Source of the DNA: Pseudoalteromonas rubra
GTDB taxonomy: Bacteria; Pseudomonadota; Gammaproteobacteria; Enterobacterales; Alteromonadaceae
Direction: 5' to 3'
DNA: 64,000 nucleotides
Assembly (NCBI RefSeq): GCF_005887115.1
Contig: NZ_PNCJ01000030.1
Coordinates: 40,045 to 104,044, forward strand
The translations under genes and the position numbers were made by a program. Shown one piece after another: positions 1 through 8,207 of this stretch. Position 1 is the first letter of the stretch; each line of letters begins with the position of its first letter. The notes below the pieces were generated by a model, which worked only from the letters and a program-made list of their open reading frames with translations, made no database searches and was not told where the DNA came from.

Positions 1-1013
1 GCCAAAGACCAGTCTTTGTAATGCTTTTTAAAGCGCTCGCCCATGCCTCGATATAGATTGATCAGCTCCGCCATTGACCCTAAACGCTCACCATAAGGTA
101 AGTTACTTAGTAATGTCCCCGGACGCTTAGCAACACATGTCAGTTTACTGGCATCCCCTTCGCTAAAGCGAATGATGTCCTCCAGTCCAGCTCGCTTCGC
201 ATTTCCTCTGGCGGTATCCAAGACCTGGACATCAATATCCTGACCAATGATCCACAAGGGCTTTTCCAGTTGAGCCTGTTTTAACTCAGTTTTCAGTTCC
301 TTAAATTTAGCATCACGAAAACCGGGTAAGCGCTTGAAGGCAAAATCTTTGTTCAGATTGGCAGGGATGTTCAGTGCCATACTAGCTGCTTCAATCAGTA
401 AAGTGCCTGAACCACAGCACGGATCAAACAGAGGTTTTGATGTATCGCTCAGCCAACCACTGCGCTGCACCAAAGCGGCAGCCAAGTTTTCACGGATAGG
501 TGCTCTACCCTGTTTAGTGCGATAACCTCTGTCCGACAGACGCGGACCGGAATAATCGATATAAAGCGCAATCTTTTGCTTATTGAGCTTTGCGATAACA
601 CGAACATTGGCATCTTGCTTATCGACTGATGGACGCTGTTCATAAAGGTCCTGAAAATAATCAACAATGGCATCTTTAATCACTAGGCCAGAAAATTGCG
701 TGTTTTTCAGTTCACGGTTAGTACCGTTAAATTCAATCGCAAACGTCTGCTTTGGACCAAACCACTCTTGCCAGCCCTGAAAGCGAGCAAATTTATATAA
801 GTCATCTTTGTTGTTGATGTTTTCATGCTCATCAATCAGCATCATCACACGCGTTGCGAAGCGTGTCGTCATACAGAATTTCTGAACTGCCAGGCTATCC
901 GCGGTAAAACGAACTGAGCCAACAGTTTGTTTGACGACTTCAAGCCCCTGAGACTGAAGCTCTTCAAGCAAAAGGTTTTCAATACCGATAGACGTTAAGG
1001 CGATAAACTGCAA
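1..1013 (-). CDS. rlmL: 23S rRNA m2G2445 methyltransferase RlmL (N-terminal part, cut by window edge)
   Basis: Translation of the minus strand from a TTG at 1013 gives LQFIALTSIGIENLLLEELQ, which matches the start of the RlmL/RlmKL family. A THUMP region follows, then the Rossmann methyltransferase motif DPCCGSGTLLIEAA and the catalytic-type motif SNLPYGERL. RlmL methylates G2445 of 23S rRNA; in gammaproteobacteria it is often fused to RlmK, which would lie beyond position 1. An in-frame stop lies just upstream (1023-1025) and no ATG or GTG lies between, so TTG is the only possible start; a weak GAG lies about 8 bases before it. Gene order rlmL-zapC-pyrD resembles the E. coli locus. The 3' end is outside the window. 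Confidence 0.93.
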   Translation of the reverse strand, partial: MQFIALTSIGIENLLLEELQSQGLEVVKQTVGSVRFTADSLAVQKFCMTTRFATRVMMLIDEHENINNKDDLYKFARFQGWQEWFGPKQTFAIEFNGTNRELKNTQFSGLVIKDAIVDYFQDLYEQRPSVDKQDANVRVIAKLNKQKIALYIDYSGPRLSDRGYRTKQGRAPIRENLAAALVQRSGWLSDTSKPLFDPCCGSGTLLIEAASMALNIPANLNKDFAFKRLPGFRDAKFKELKTELKQAQLEKPLWIIGQDIDVQVLDTARGNAKRAGLEDIIRFSEGDASKLTCVAKRPGTLLSNLPYGERLGSMAELINLYRGMGERFKKHYKDWSL

Positions 1014-1131
1014 TGTAAATACTCAATAATTTCAATTGCAGCGAGTATAACACAGCAAGCAGCAGACTGGGATATCAGAGTGGATGTGCGCACTGTCGCC
1101 TCATAAAGGTGACGAGCATCACTATCAGGTA

Positions 1132-1659
1132 TCAGGCAGTTTGGGTTAACTTATGTGCTTGGATCAGAGGGTGTATTCGGTCGTTCAGAACTTTAATGGC
1201 CTGAAACTGCTCCAGTTCAATGTTCTCATCCAGCATAAACCCGTGAGTAAGATTGATGCACAGACTACTCTCGTGATTGTGATCCACAATCAAAAATTCA
1301 CCGAGCTGGCACTTCGAGTGCAATGTGATAACCGCGTCCACTAGAGGCTGACCACCCGTATAGTTTTTAAAAAACCAGCTTTTAGCTTGCACGGGAAGTA
1401 AATGAAATTTAGCCGCCGTCGCATTTAGCGCGATTTGGCAACACTGAGGCTCGGACCATACTTTAAATCCAAGTAAATAGTCGTACACATTTCGATAGAA
1501 AGCGGCTTCATCAACACTTAAATCGACACTGTGTAGAGAATCTTCCGTAAGTTGTCTTAGACGATACGGCGTACACAACTGAAGGTCATCGCCCAAGTCC
1601 ACAAGCAGTCTGTTTCTGTGGCTACATCTTATCCAACGCCACTCTTTGGATGCTTGCAA
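1132..1659 (-). CDS. zapC: cell division protein ZapC
   Basis: The 175-residue product has the ZapC pattern: an N-terminal EWRWIRCSHRNRLLVDLGDD segment (compare the WRWYYD...LMLDLANG region of the E. coli protein), SVDEAAFY in the middle, the KSWFFKN segment, and the C-terminal AIKVLNDRIHP. ZapC is a cytoplasmic FtsZ-binding protein that promotes bundling of FtsZ protofilaments at the division ring. Its place between pyrD and rlmL agrees with known gammaproteobacterial synteny. The start codon is TTG; it is preceded by a perfect AGGAGGT six bases away, which decides the start. Length is close to the usual 180 residues. Confidence 0.9.
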   Translation of the reverse strand: MQASKEWRWIRCSHRNRLLVDLGDDLQLCTPYRLRQLTEDSLHSVDLSVDEAAFYRNVYDYLLGFKVWSEPQCCQIALNATAAKFHLLPVQAKSWFFKNYTGGQPLVDAVITLHSKCQLGEFLIVDHNHESSLCINLTHGFMLDENIELEQFQAIKVLNDRIHPLIQAHKLTQTA

Positions 1660-1664
1660 AACTG

Positions 1665-1671
1665 ACCTCCT
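1665..1671 (-). promoter_or_regulatory. strong ribosome-binding site of zapC
   Basis: On the minus strand AGGAGGT lies 5-6 bases before the TTG start of zapC. No ATG or GTG start is better placed. The perfect Shine-Dalgarno sequence probably offsets the weak TTG initiator. Confidence 0.8.
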
Positions 1672-1795
1672 GATATCAATGTGTTACGTATTTAAGACTT
1701 GATCAGAAGTATATCGCGAATTATCACAGTGTAAAAATTTTTGTAATAACAAATTGTTTTAGATCTTTTCGCTATATGAATGATCTTTATAAGGA

Positions 1796-1831
1796 AAAAA
1801 CGATCTTTTACGCGAAGAAAAGATCGTTTTT
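1796..1831 (-). terminator. AT-rich hairpin downstream of pyrD, probable terminator
   Basis: AAAAACGATCTTTT (1796-1809) and AAAAGATCGTTTTT (1818-1831) form a perfect 14-bp inverted repeat with an 8-base loop. Read on the minus strand it ends in a run of T, about 73 bases after the pyrD stop. The stem has only three GC pairs, so termination strength is uncertain. A further GATCTTTTCGC copy lies nearby at about 1762-1772. Confidence 0.6.
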
Positions 1832-1904
1832 CAAATTAGCTCGGAATTCGCCTATGTATTACAGAATAATTACAAATGATTTCATGAGCTTATAAAACAG
1901 CCTG

Positions 1905-2915
1905 TTAGATCTCAGTGAGGATCTTTTTGATCAACTGAGGTCCTTCATAGATAAAGCCTGTATAAACCTGCACTAAATCAGCGCCTGCATTGAGCTTTTC
2001 TTTTGCCGCTGCTGCGCTGTCGATCCCGCCAACACCTATTATAGGCAGCTTGCCTTCTGTCATTCGTTTTAACTCACTAACGACTTGTGTGGATTTTTCA
2101 CGTACCGGGCGACCCGATAAACCACCTGCTTCTTCGGCGTGCTCTAGCCCTTTAACGGCTTCTCTCGATAAGGTCGTATTAGTTGCAATTACGCCATCAA
2201 TACGATTGTTGACTAATGACTCGGCAATTTGCTGTAATTGCACGGCGTCCACATCTGGGGCAATTTTTACCAGCATAGGTACAGACTTTTTATGCTTCTC
2301 AATCAAATCGACCTGTTCATTTTTCAGACTTTGTAACAAGTCATCTAACGCTTCACCGTACTGTAAATCCCTTAATCCAGGCGTATTAGGCGAGGAAATA
2401 TTGACTGTGATATATGACGCGTGCTCGAATACTTTGCGCATACAATGGATATAGTCGTCTTTACCCTGCTCGTTTGGCGTGTCTTTGTTTTTACCAATAT
2501 TGATACCCAGGATCCCCTGATATCTTGCTGCTTTGACATTCGCAACCAGATTATCAACCCCCTTGTTATTAAAGCCCATGCGGTTAATGATGGCATTGGC
2601 TTCTGGCAAACGAAATATGCGTGGCTTGTCATTACCGACCTGAGGTCTGGGTGTAACCGTACCCACTTCAATAAAGCCGAAACCCATCTGGCTGAACGCA
2701 TCAATACATTCCGCATTTTTATCGAGTCCCGCAGCTAACCCAACTGGGTTGTCGAATTCCAGACCAAGGAAGTTAACCGGCTTCTTTGGAAGTGACTGTG
2801 ACCAGGCCATACTTAATGGGGTATTCGCGAAGCGACGTAAATTTCCGAGCGCAAAATCATGAGCCCACTCGGCATCTTTACTGAACATATAGCGACGCGC
2901 TAAATCATAAAACAT
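1905..2915 (-). CDS. pyrD: dihydroorotate dehydrogenase (quinone), class 2
   Basis: The 336-residue product is a full-length class 2 DHODH, the membrane-associated flavoenzyme that oxidises dihydroorotate to orotate with quinone as acceptor in pyrimidine synthesis. Visible signatures are the N-terminal amphipathic membrane segment, NPVGLAAGLDKN near residue 57, GTVTPRPQ near 85, NISSPNTPGLR with the expected catalytic serine at about 175, and GVGGIDSA..K..AGADLVQVYTGF near the C terminus for FMN phosphate binding. An AAGGAG Shine-Dalgarno precedes the ATG by 6 bases. It lies upstream of zapC in the same direction, separated by a hairpin. Confidence 0.97.
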   Translation of the reverse strand: MFYDLARRYMFSKDAEWAHDFALGNLRRFANTPLSMAWSQSLPKKPVNFLGLEFDNPVGLAAGLDKNAECIDAFSQMGFGFIEVGTVTPRPQVGNDKPRIFRLPEANAIINRMGFNNKGVDNLVANVKAARYQGILGINIGKNKDTPNEQGKDDYIHCMRKVFEHASYITVNISSPNTPGLRDLQYGEALDDLLQSLKNEQVDLIEKHKKSVPMLVKIAPDVDAVQLQQIAESLVNNRIDGVIATNTTLSREAVKGLEHAEEAGGLSGRPVREKSTQVVSELKRMTEGKLPIIGVGGIDSAAAAKEKLNAGADLVQVYTGFIYEGPQLIKKILTEI

Positions 2916-3122
2916 TGAGACTCCTTAAGTTCCTAGTAACGTATGACACCAATCAGCATTTATGCATATCTACTTTGATGGATAAAAACCTGCCGAATAC
3001 TATATTAAAAGTTTCTATTTAATACACCAAACAGACCATTTTTCCAGCTAATCGCCAAGGTTTTCTTGCCACAAATTGGTCGTTCAATGCTGCGACTTGG
3101 TATCAATTTCAAATCTGGGATA

Positions 3123-3154
3123 AAAAAATACCCCAGCAAAGCCGGGGTATTTTA
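3123..3154 (-). terminator. intrinsic terminator of gdhB
   Basis: ATACCCC (3129-3135) pairs with GGGGTAT (3144-3150), with an inner GC/GC step. On the minus strand this gives a GC-rich hairpin followed by TATTTTTTTA, about 13 bases after the gdhB stop. Confidence 0.88.
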
Positions 3155-3166
3155 ACGAGTTATTTT

Positions 3167-6100
3167 CTATTTGGAAGTATCACAGTTGTGACTCAACAGC
3201 ATTAGCTCACGTAATGCCACTGAGAACTTCGCAAAATCATGACTTTGCGACGTCTTGAACTCCGCCAGCATCTGCTGCCAACGCAGCAATAAGGTAGACT
3301 GGTTTTCCATCCACTGATTTATCAGTGAATCGACATCGTGGTCATCTCCTTCAAAGCTGTTCAATACAACTTCAGACAGGGCGCGTTGCTGCCAGTCCAG
3401 CTCTTCACGGTAAGATGCACGCGCCAGAGCCTGCCAGTGATTAGCAACTGGTTGTGCAGTGATCTGATCCAGGAACCAGTGCAGACCCATATTCGCGCCT
3501 AGTTTGAAGTAAGTGTTAGACACGACATCAATCGCGCGACCTGAGCTTGCAGCCACTTCTGCCAGATCCATTACAGAGAACAGACTAGACAGAGAAACAA
3601 TGCGCATAGCAATTTGCTCTGGTACGCCTTGTGCGACAAGTGCATCAGATTTCTCTGCCAGGCGAGCGCTTTCTTCTGCAACCATGTAGCTATTCAGGTT
3701 TTTGCTCAGATCTGCAAAGGTCGGCGCAAAGAACGCGATGGTTTGCTCAATTGTCATACCTTTGTTGCGGTGACGCAGGAACCAACGCGTTGTGCGACGT
3801 ACAGTGCGGCGCAGCTGGTACAACATTTCAGTCTGAACTGCTGATGGAATATGGTTATCCAGTGCTGCAATTGACTGCCAGGTATCCTTCATTTCAAAAA
3901 TTTCGCTGGCAATTGAGTAGCACAGCGCAATTTCCGCTTCCGTTGCACCCGTTTCTTCGTGCATACGGACCATGAAGTTCAGACCCATGTCGTTGACTAT
4001 GTTGTTGGCCAGTTTAGTTGCAATAATTTCTTTACGCAGTGGATGGTTATCCATCGCCGTATTAAAGCGCTCACGCAGTGGCACCGGGAATGAATTCACT
4101 AACAGCTGACGGTAGTACGGGTTTTCTGAAATTTCATCAGCAACCAACGATTCTTTCAACACCATCTTAGAGTAAGAAACCAATACAGATAGCTCTGGAC
4201 GAGTCAGGTCAGAACCTGCCGCAGCGCGCTCTGCCAATTCTTCATCTGTTGGTAAGAACTCGATAGTACGATCTAGTTTGCCCTCTTTCTCCAGCGCATG
4301 GATAAAGCGGATCTTCTCTTTCAGTGTTGCCGGACCCTTGGACTTAGTGATAGACAGGGTATGTGTTTGACGGTAACAGTCTGCCAATACCAGTTCAGAC
4401 ACTTCGTCCGTCATGGCATACAGTAATTCATCACGCTGTTTCTTGGTCAGATCACCTTCCGCTACCAGACCGTTCAACAGGATCTTGATGTTTACTTCGT
4501 TATCCGAACACGCCACACCACCTACGTTATCGATGAAGTCGGTGTTAATGCGTCCGCCCTTCTCTGCAAACTCGATACGACCCAGTTGCGTTGCACCCAG
4601 GTTACCACCTTCACCAAAGATCTTAGCACCTAACTCTGAACCATCGATACGTAAGCCGTCGTTCGCACGGTCGCCTACGTCAGCATTGGATTCAGACTTA
4701 GCTTTAATGTAAGTACCGATACCACCGTTCCACAACAGATCAGCGGGCATCTTAAGCAAGGCTTTGATTAACTCGTTGGGCGTCATGCTGGCTTTTTTGG
4801 TACCAAGCATCTTTTTCATTTCAGCCGTCAAGTTGATTGACTTGGCCGCACGCGAGAATACTCCGCCCCCTTCTGAGATCAGCTCTTTGTTGTAATCTTC
4901 CCAGCTTGAACGAGGCAGATTAAACAAGCGCTCACGCTCTACATACGAGCTGGCTGCATCTGGATTTGGGTCGATGAAAATGTGCATGTGGTTAAAGGCT
5001 GCCTGCAGGCGAATGTGCTTAGACAGCAACATACCATTACCAAATACGTCACCACCCATGTCACCAATAGCAACCGCGGTAAAGTCTGTAGTCTGGCAGT
5101 CAATGTCCATTTCACGGAAATGACGTTTAACCGACTCCCAGGCACCTTTGGCTGTAATACCCATTTTCTTGTGGTCATAACCAATTGAACCACCAGAGGC
5201 AAATGCATCACCCAACCAGAAGTTGTATTCTTCAGCGATGCCATTAGCAATATCAGAGAAAGTCGCAGTACCTTTGTCGGCGGCTACAACCAGATACGGG
5301 TCGTCTTCGTCATGACGGACAACGTCGACCGGTGGTACGATTTCACCGTGGATAATGTTGTCTGTGATATCCAACAGACCACGGATGAACATCTTGTAGC
5401 ATTCCTGCCCTTCTTTAAAGAAGCCTTCACGGTCATTAGGCAGTTGTTTACATACAAATCCACCTTTTGAGCCAACAGGAACAATTACCGTGTTTTTAAC
5501 CTGCTGAGCTTTAACCAGGCCCAAAACCTCAGTACGGAAATCTTCACGACGGTCAGACCAGCGAAGGCCACCACGAGCTACTTTACCACCACGTAAGTGC
5601 ACACCTTCTACGCGCGGTGAGTAGACGAAGATTTCAAAAGCCGGTAACGGAAGCGGCATATCTGGGATAGCATGCGGGTTAATCTTAAATGAAATATATG
5701 ATTTGTTCGCGCCATCCGCTTCTTTCTGATAGAAGTTAGTACGTAGTGTTGCATTGATCATGTCAACATACATACGAATGATACGGTCATCATCGAGGTT
5801 CGCAACGTTTTCCAGTTCCAGGTAGATCTTCTCGATCAGCTTATCCAGCGTCTTTTGTGCCGCTTTCTTCGCTGGGGAGAATTTCTTCACAAACAACTCA
5901 ACAATCTGCGCCGCAATATGAGGATAGTGCTCAAAGGTATTTTCGATATAAGATTGCGAGAATGTCACACCGATCTGACGCATATATTTAGCGTATGCTC
6001 GCAAAATAGACGCTTCACGGCCTGTCATGCCACCCAACAATACCATGCGGTTAAAACCATCGCTTTCCAGACGATTATTCCACACGTTTGTCAATGCTGC

Positions 6101-8005
6101 GCGAAAACGTGCAGATACTTTATCGAAGTCAGCAATGCCTTTTGAGTCGATCATCATAGAGAAATCCATGATCCAGTTTACTTGACCATCACTGCTCTTG
6201 ATTGCATAAGGCGTTTCACCAATGACGCGCAGGCCAAAGTTTTCCAACATAGGCATAACATCAGACAGGTGAATTGGTACATCTTTGTGGAACAGGCTCA
6301 GACGAACGATTTCGCTGTTTGCTTCTTCCTGAGGACGATAGAAAAGCATTTCCAGCTTTTTCTCATCGCTCAATTGTTCCAGCTTCTCGATGTCAACTAC
6401 AGCTGCACTAGGCAATACCTGGTCTTTGTATGAGTGTGGAAACGCGTTAGCATATTTACGGTTTAGCTCGTTACCGCGGGTTTCACCATTGCTGCCAAGT
6501 AATGCAGACTGTAGTTTATCTTCCCAAGTGCGAGCGGCTTCTGCCAGGTTGTTTTCGATGTCTTTCACGTTGTACTTAATACTGTTATCTGCCACACGCA
6601 CGATGTAATGCGTTCTCGCCAGTGTGGACTCTGAGAAAAAGGTCGTAAACTCAACTTTTTCATTGGACTTAAATGCATCTGCCAATAGCTTTTGAGTTTC
6701 ACGACGTAGTGCCGTGTTATAGCGCTCACGTGGTACGTAAACCATACAAGAGAAGAAGCGCCCGTAAACATCACGACGAACGAACAGACGACACATGTCG
6801 CGTTCCTGAATTTGTAACACGCCGGTCGCAACTTCTAATAGCTCGGCTTCACGCGCCTGAACTAACTCGTCGCGAGGATACGTTTCAAGCAAGTTCAGTA
6901 CGGCCTTATAAGCGTGTGTGCCCTCTGCAAAATCACATTGCTCCATAATGCGCTGGATCTTGCTCTTGAGGACAGGTACATCTGCCGCACTATTGTTGTA
7001 GAAGCTCGATGAGAACAAGCCAATGAAGCGATCTTCGCCGATCACATTGCCCTGCTCATCAAAACGTTTGATACCAACATAATCAATATAGGCCGGACGG
7101 TGAACACGAGACAGAGAGTTAGTCTTAGTCAAAATCAGCAGGTTTTTGCTACGTGCTTCTTTACGGGCAACTTCTGGCAGCTCAGAAAGCAAGCGACCGC
7201 CATCGTGGCTGGAGTTTTTCATCAAACCCAGGCTGGTGTCTGGCACTGCGCGCAGTTCGTGGTCACCTTGTACAGGCACCAAGTCGTACTGGCGATAGCC
7301 CATAAAGGTAAAGTTATCTGAAGATAGCCATTCAAGGAACTCAACCGCTTCATCGACCTCTGCCTGAGAGCAGTCATGGTGACGCGTTGGGATTTCTTTA
7401 CTGACTGCAACCAGCTTATCGCGAATTGGCTTCCAATCTTCAACGGCCACAGACACGTCTTTCAATACTGATTCCAGTTCTTCAGTGAACTCTTTAATTG
7501 CCTTGGCATCGGTCTGACGATCTATCTCAATGAAGAATACCGTTTTGGTCGACGATGATTCTTGATCTGCTTTTAAATTTGATAATGCAGTGATCTTATT
7601 ATTACCGTCGCGCTTGATTTTAAGCGGGCTATGTAACAGTAAGTGAGACACGATGTTTTTGCGGCTAAGCGCCATGCGTACAGAATCAACCAAAAATGGC
7701 ATGTCTTTCGCGATGATCTCGACGATCGTGTGAGAGGATTGCCAGCCATCTTTGGCGACTTCAGGGTTGAAAACGCGAATAACCGCATCGTCGTTGGCAT
7801 TCTTTTCAAGAGAATTCCAAAGACTCAATGCGGCTCCGTATAAGTCACTGTCGTTACGATGTGCCAAGTCCTCTTTAGACATATTGCTGTACAAGGCTTT
7901 GGCAAAAGTTTCAACGAGCGACACGTTTTCGGCATGAACTTTTTTGTGGATCAGCTTGGTGACGTTATCCAGGATAACCGATGCTGGACCTTCATTTTGT
8001 GTCAT
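3167..8005 (-). CDS. gdhB: NAD-specific glutamate dehydrogenase, large (180 kDa) type
   Basis: The 1612-residue product is the size of the large NAD-GDH class found in Pseudomonas and Streptomyces. It deaminates glutamate to 2-oxoglutarate and ammonia, a catabolic step in amino-acid-using marine bacteria. Long N-terminal regulatory (ACT-like) regions cover roughly the first 700 residues. The catalytic core shows LRGGKVARGGLRWSDRREDF near 800-825 followed by VIVPVGSKGGFV near 840, then a Rossmann NAD-binding region containing GDMGGDVFGNGMLLS near 990. A helical C-terminal region of about 500 residues follows. ATG start with AAGGA 7-8 bases upstream. It is monocistronic, with its own terminator. 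Confidence 0.95.
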   Translation of the reverse strand: MTQNEGPASVILDNVTKLIHKKVHAENVSLVETFAKALYSNMSKEDLAHRNDSDLYGAALSLWNSLEKNANDDAVIRVFNPEVAKDGWQSSHTIVEIIAKDMPFLVDSVRMALSRKNIVSHLLLHSPLKIKRDGNNKITALSNLKADQESSSTKTVFFIEIDRQTDAKAIKEFTEELESVLKDVSVAVEDWKPIRDKLVAVSKEIPTRHHDCSQAEVDEAVEFLEWLSSDNFTFMGYRQYDLVPVQGDHELRAVPDTSLGLMKNSSHDGGRLLSELPEVARKEARSKNLLILTKTNSLSRVHRPAYIDYVGIKRFDEQGNVIGEDRFIGLFSSSFYNNSAADVPVLKSKIQRIMEQCDFAEGTHAYKAVLNLLETYPRDELVQAREAELLEVATGVLQIQERDMCRLFVRRDVYGRFFSCMVYVPRERYNTALRRETQKLLADAFKSNEKVEFTTFFSESTLARTHYIVRVADNSIKYNVKDIENNLAEAARTWEDKLQSALLGSNGETRGNELNRKYANAFPHSYKDQVLPSAAVVDIEKLEQLSDEKKLEMLFYRPQEEANSEIVRLSLFHKDVPIHLSDVMPMLENFGLRVIGETPYAIKSSDGQVNWIMDFSMMIDSKGIADFDKVSARFRAALTNVWNNRLESDGFNRMVLLGGMTGREASILRAYAKYMRQIGVTFSQSYIENTFEHYPHIAAQIVELFVKKFSPAKKAAQKTLDKLIEKIYLELENVANLDDDRIIRMYVDMINATLRTNFYQKEADGANKSYISFKINPHAIPDMPLPLPAFEIFVYSPRVEGVHLRGGKVARGGLRWSDRREDFRTEVLGLVKAQQVKNTVIVPVGSKGGFVCKQLPNDREGFFKEGQECYKMFIRGLLDITDNIIHGEIVPPVDVVRHDEDDPYLVVAADKGTATFSDIANGIAEEYNFWLGDAFASGGSIGYDHKKMGITAKGAWESVKRHFREMDIDCQTTDFTAVAIGDMGGDVFGNGMLLSKHIRLQAAFNHMHIFIDPNPDAASSYVERERLFNLPRSSWEDYNKELISEGGGVFSRAAKSINLTAEMKKMLGTKKASMTPNELIKALLKMPADLLWNGGIGTYIKAKSESNADVGDRANDGLRIDGSELGAKIFGEGGNLGATQLGRIEFAEKGGRINTDFIDNVGGVACSDNEVNIKILLNGLVAEGDLTKKQRDELLYAMTDEVSELVLADCYRQTHTLSITKSKGPATLKEKIRFIHALEKEGKLDRTIEFLPTDEELAERAAAGSDLTRPELSVLVSYSKMVLKESLVADEISENPYYRQLLVNSFPVPLRERFNTAMDNHPLRKEIIATKLANNIVNDMGLNFMVRMHEETGATEAEIALCYSIASEIFEMKDTWQSIAALDNHIPSAVQTEMLYQLRRTVRRTTRWFLRHRNKGMTIEQTIAFFAPTFADLSKNLNSYMVAEESARLAEKSDALVAQGVPEQIAMRIVSLSSLFSVMDLAEVAASSGRAIDVVSNTYFKLGANMGLHWFLDQITAQPVANHWQALARASYREELDWQQRALSEVVLNSFEGDDHDVDSLINQWMENQSTLLLRWQQMLAEFKTSQSHDFAKFSVALRELMLLSHNCDTSK

Positions 8006-8172
8006 TATGTGTTCCTTAATCTATACCACCTTTGAACGGTAGATTATTTGTACAGCCATTTATTAGCGTGGAGTCATGTGAATTTTAACCTTTCTGGCGC
8101 TAATAAAAAGCCTTTTCGACGAAAACATTATAGCCTTTTCAGCCGGTTGGTCAGATATTCACTAAATATAGA

Positions 8173-8200
8173 TATAAATGGCCGAAACCGGCCATTTATA
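8173..8200 (-). terminator. terminator of the DUF1302-MMPL operon
   Basis: TATAAATGGCCG and CGGCCATTTATA form a perfect 12-bp stem with a 4-base loop, starting 8 bases after the stop codon of the MMPL gene. No long T run follows, though the stem foot itself is AT-rich. Confidence 0.75.
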
Positions 8201-8207
8201 AGCACTT

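Noticed and set aside
1990..2454. 154-residue plus-strand frame inside pyrD
   Set aside because: Antisense to a conserved enzyme; no ribosome-binding site or family match.
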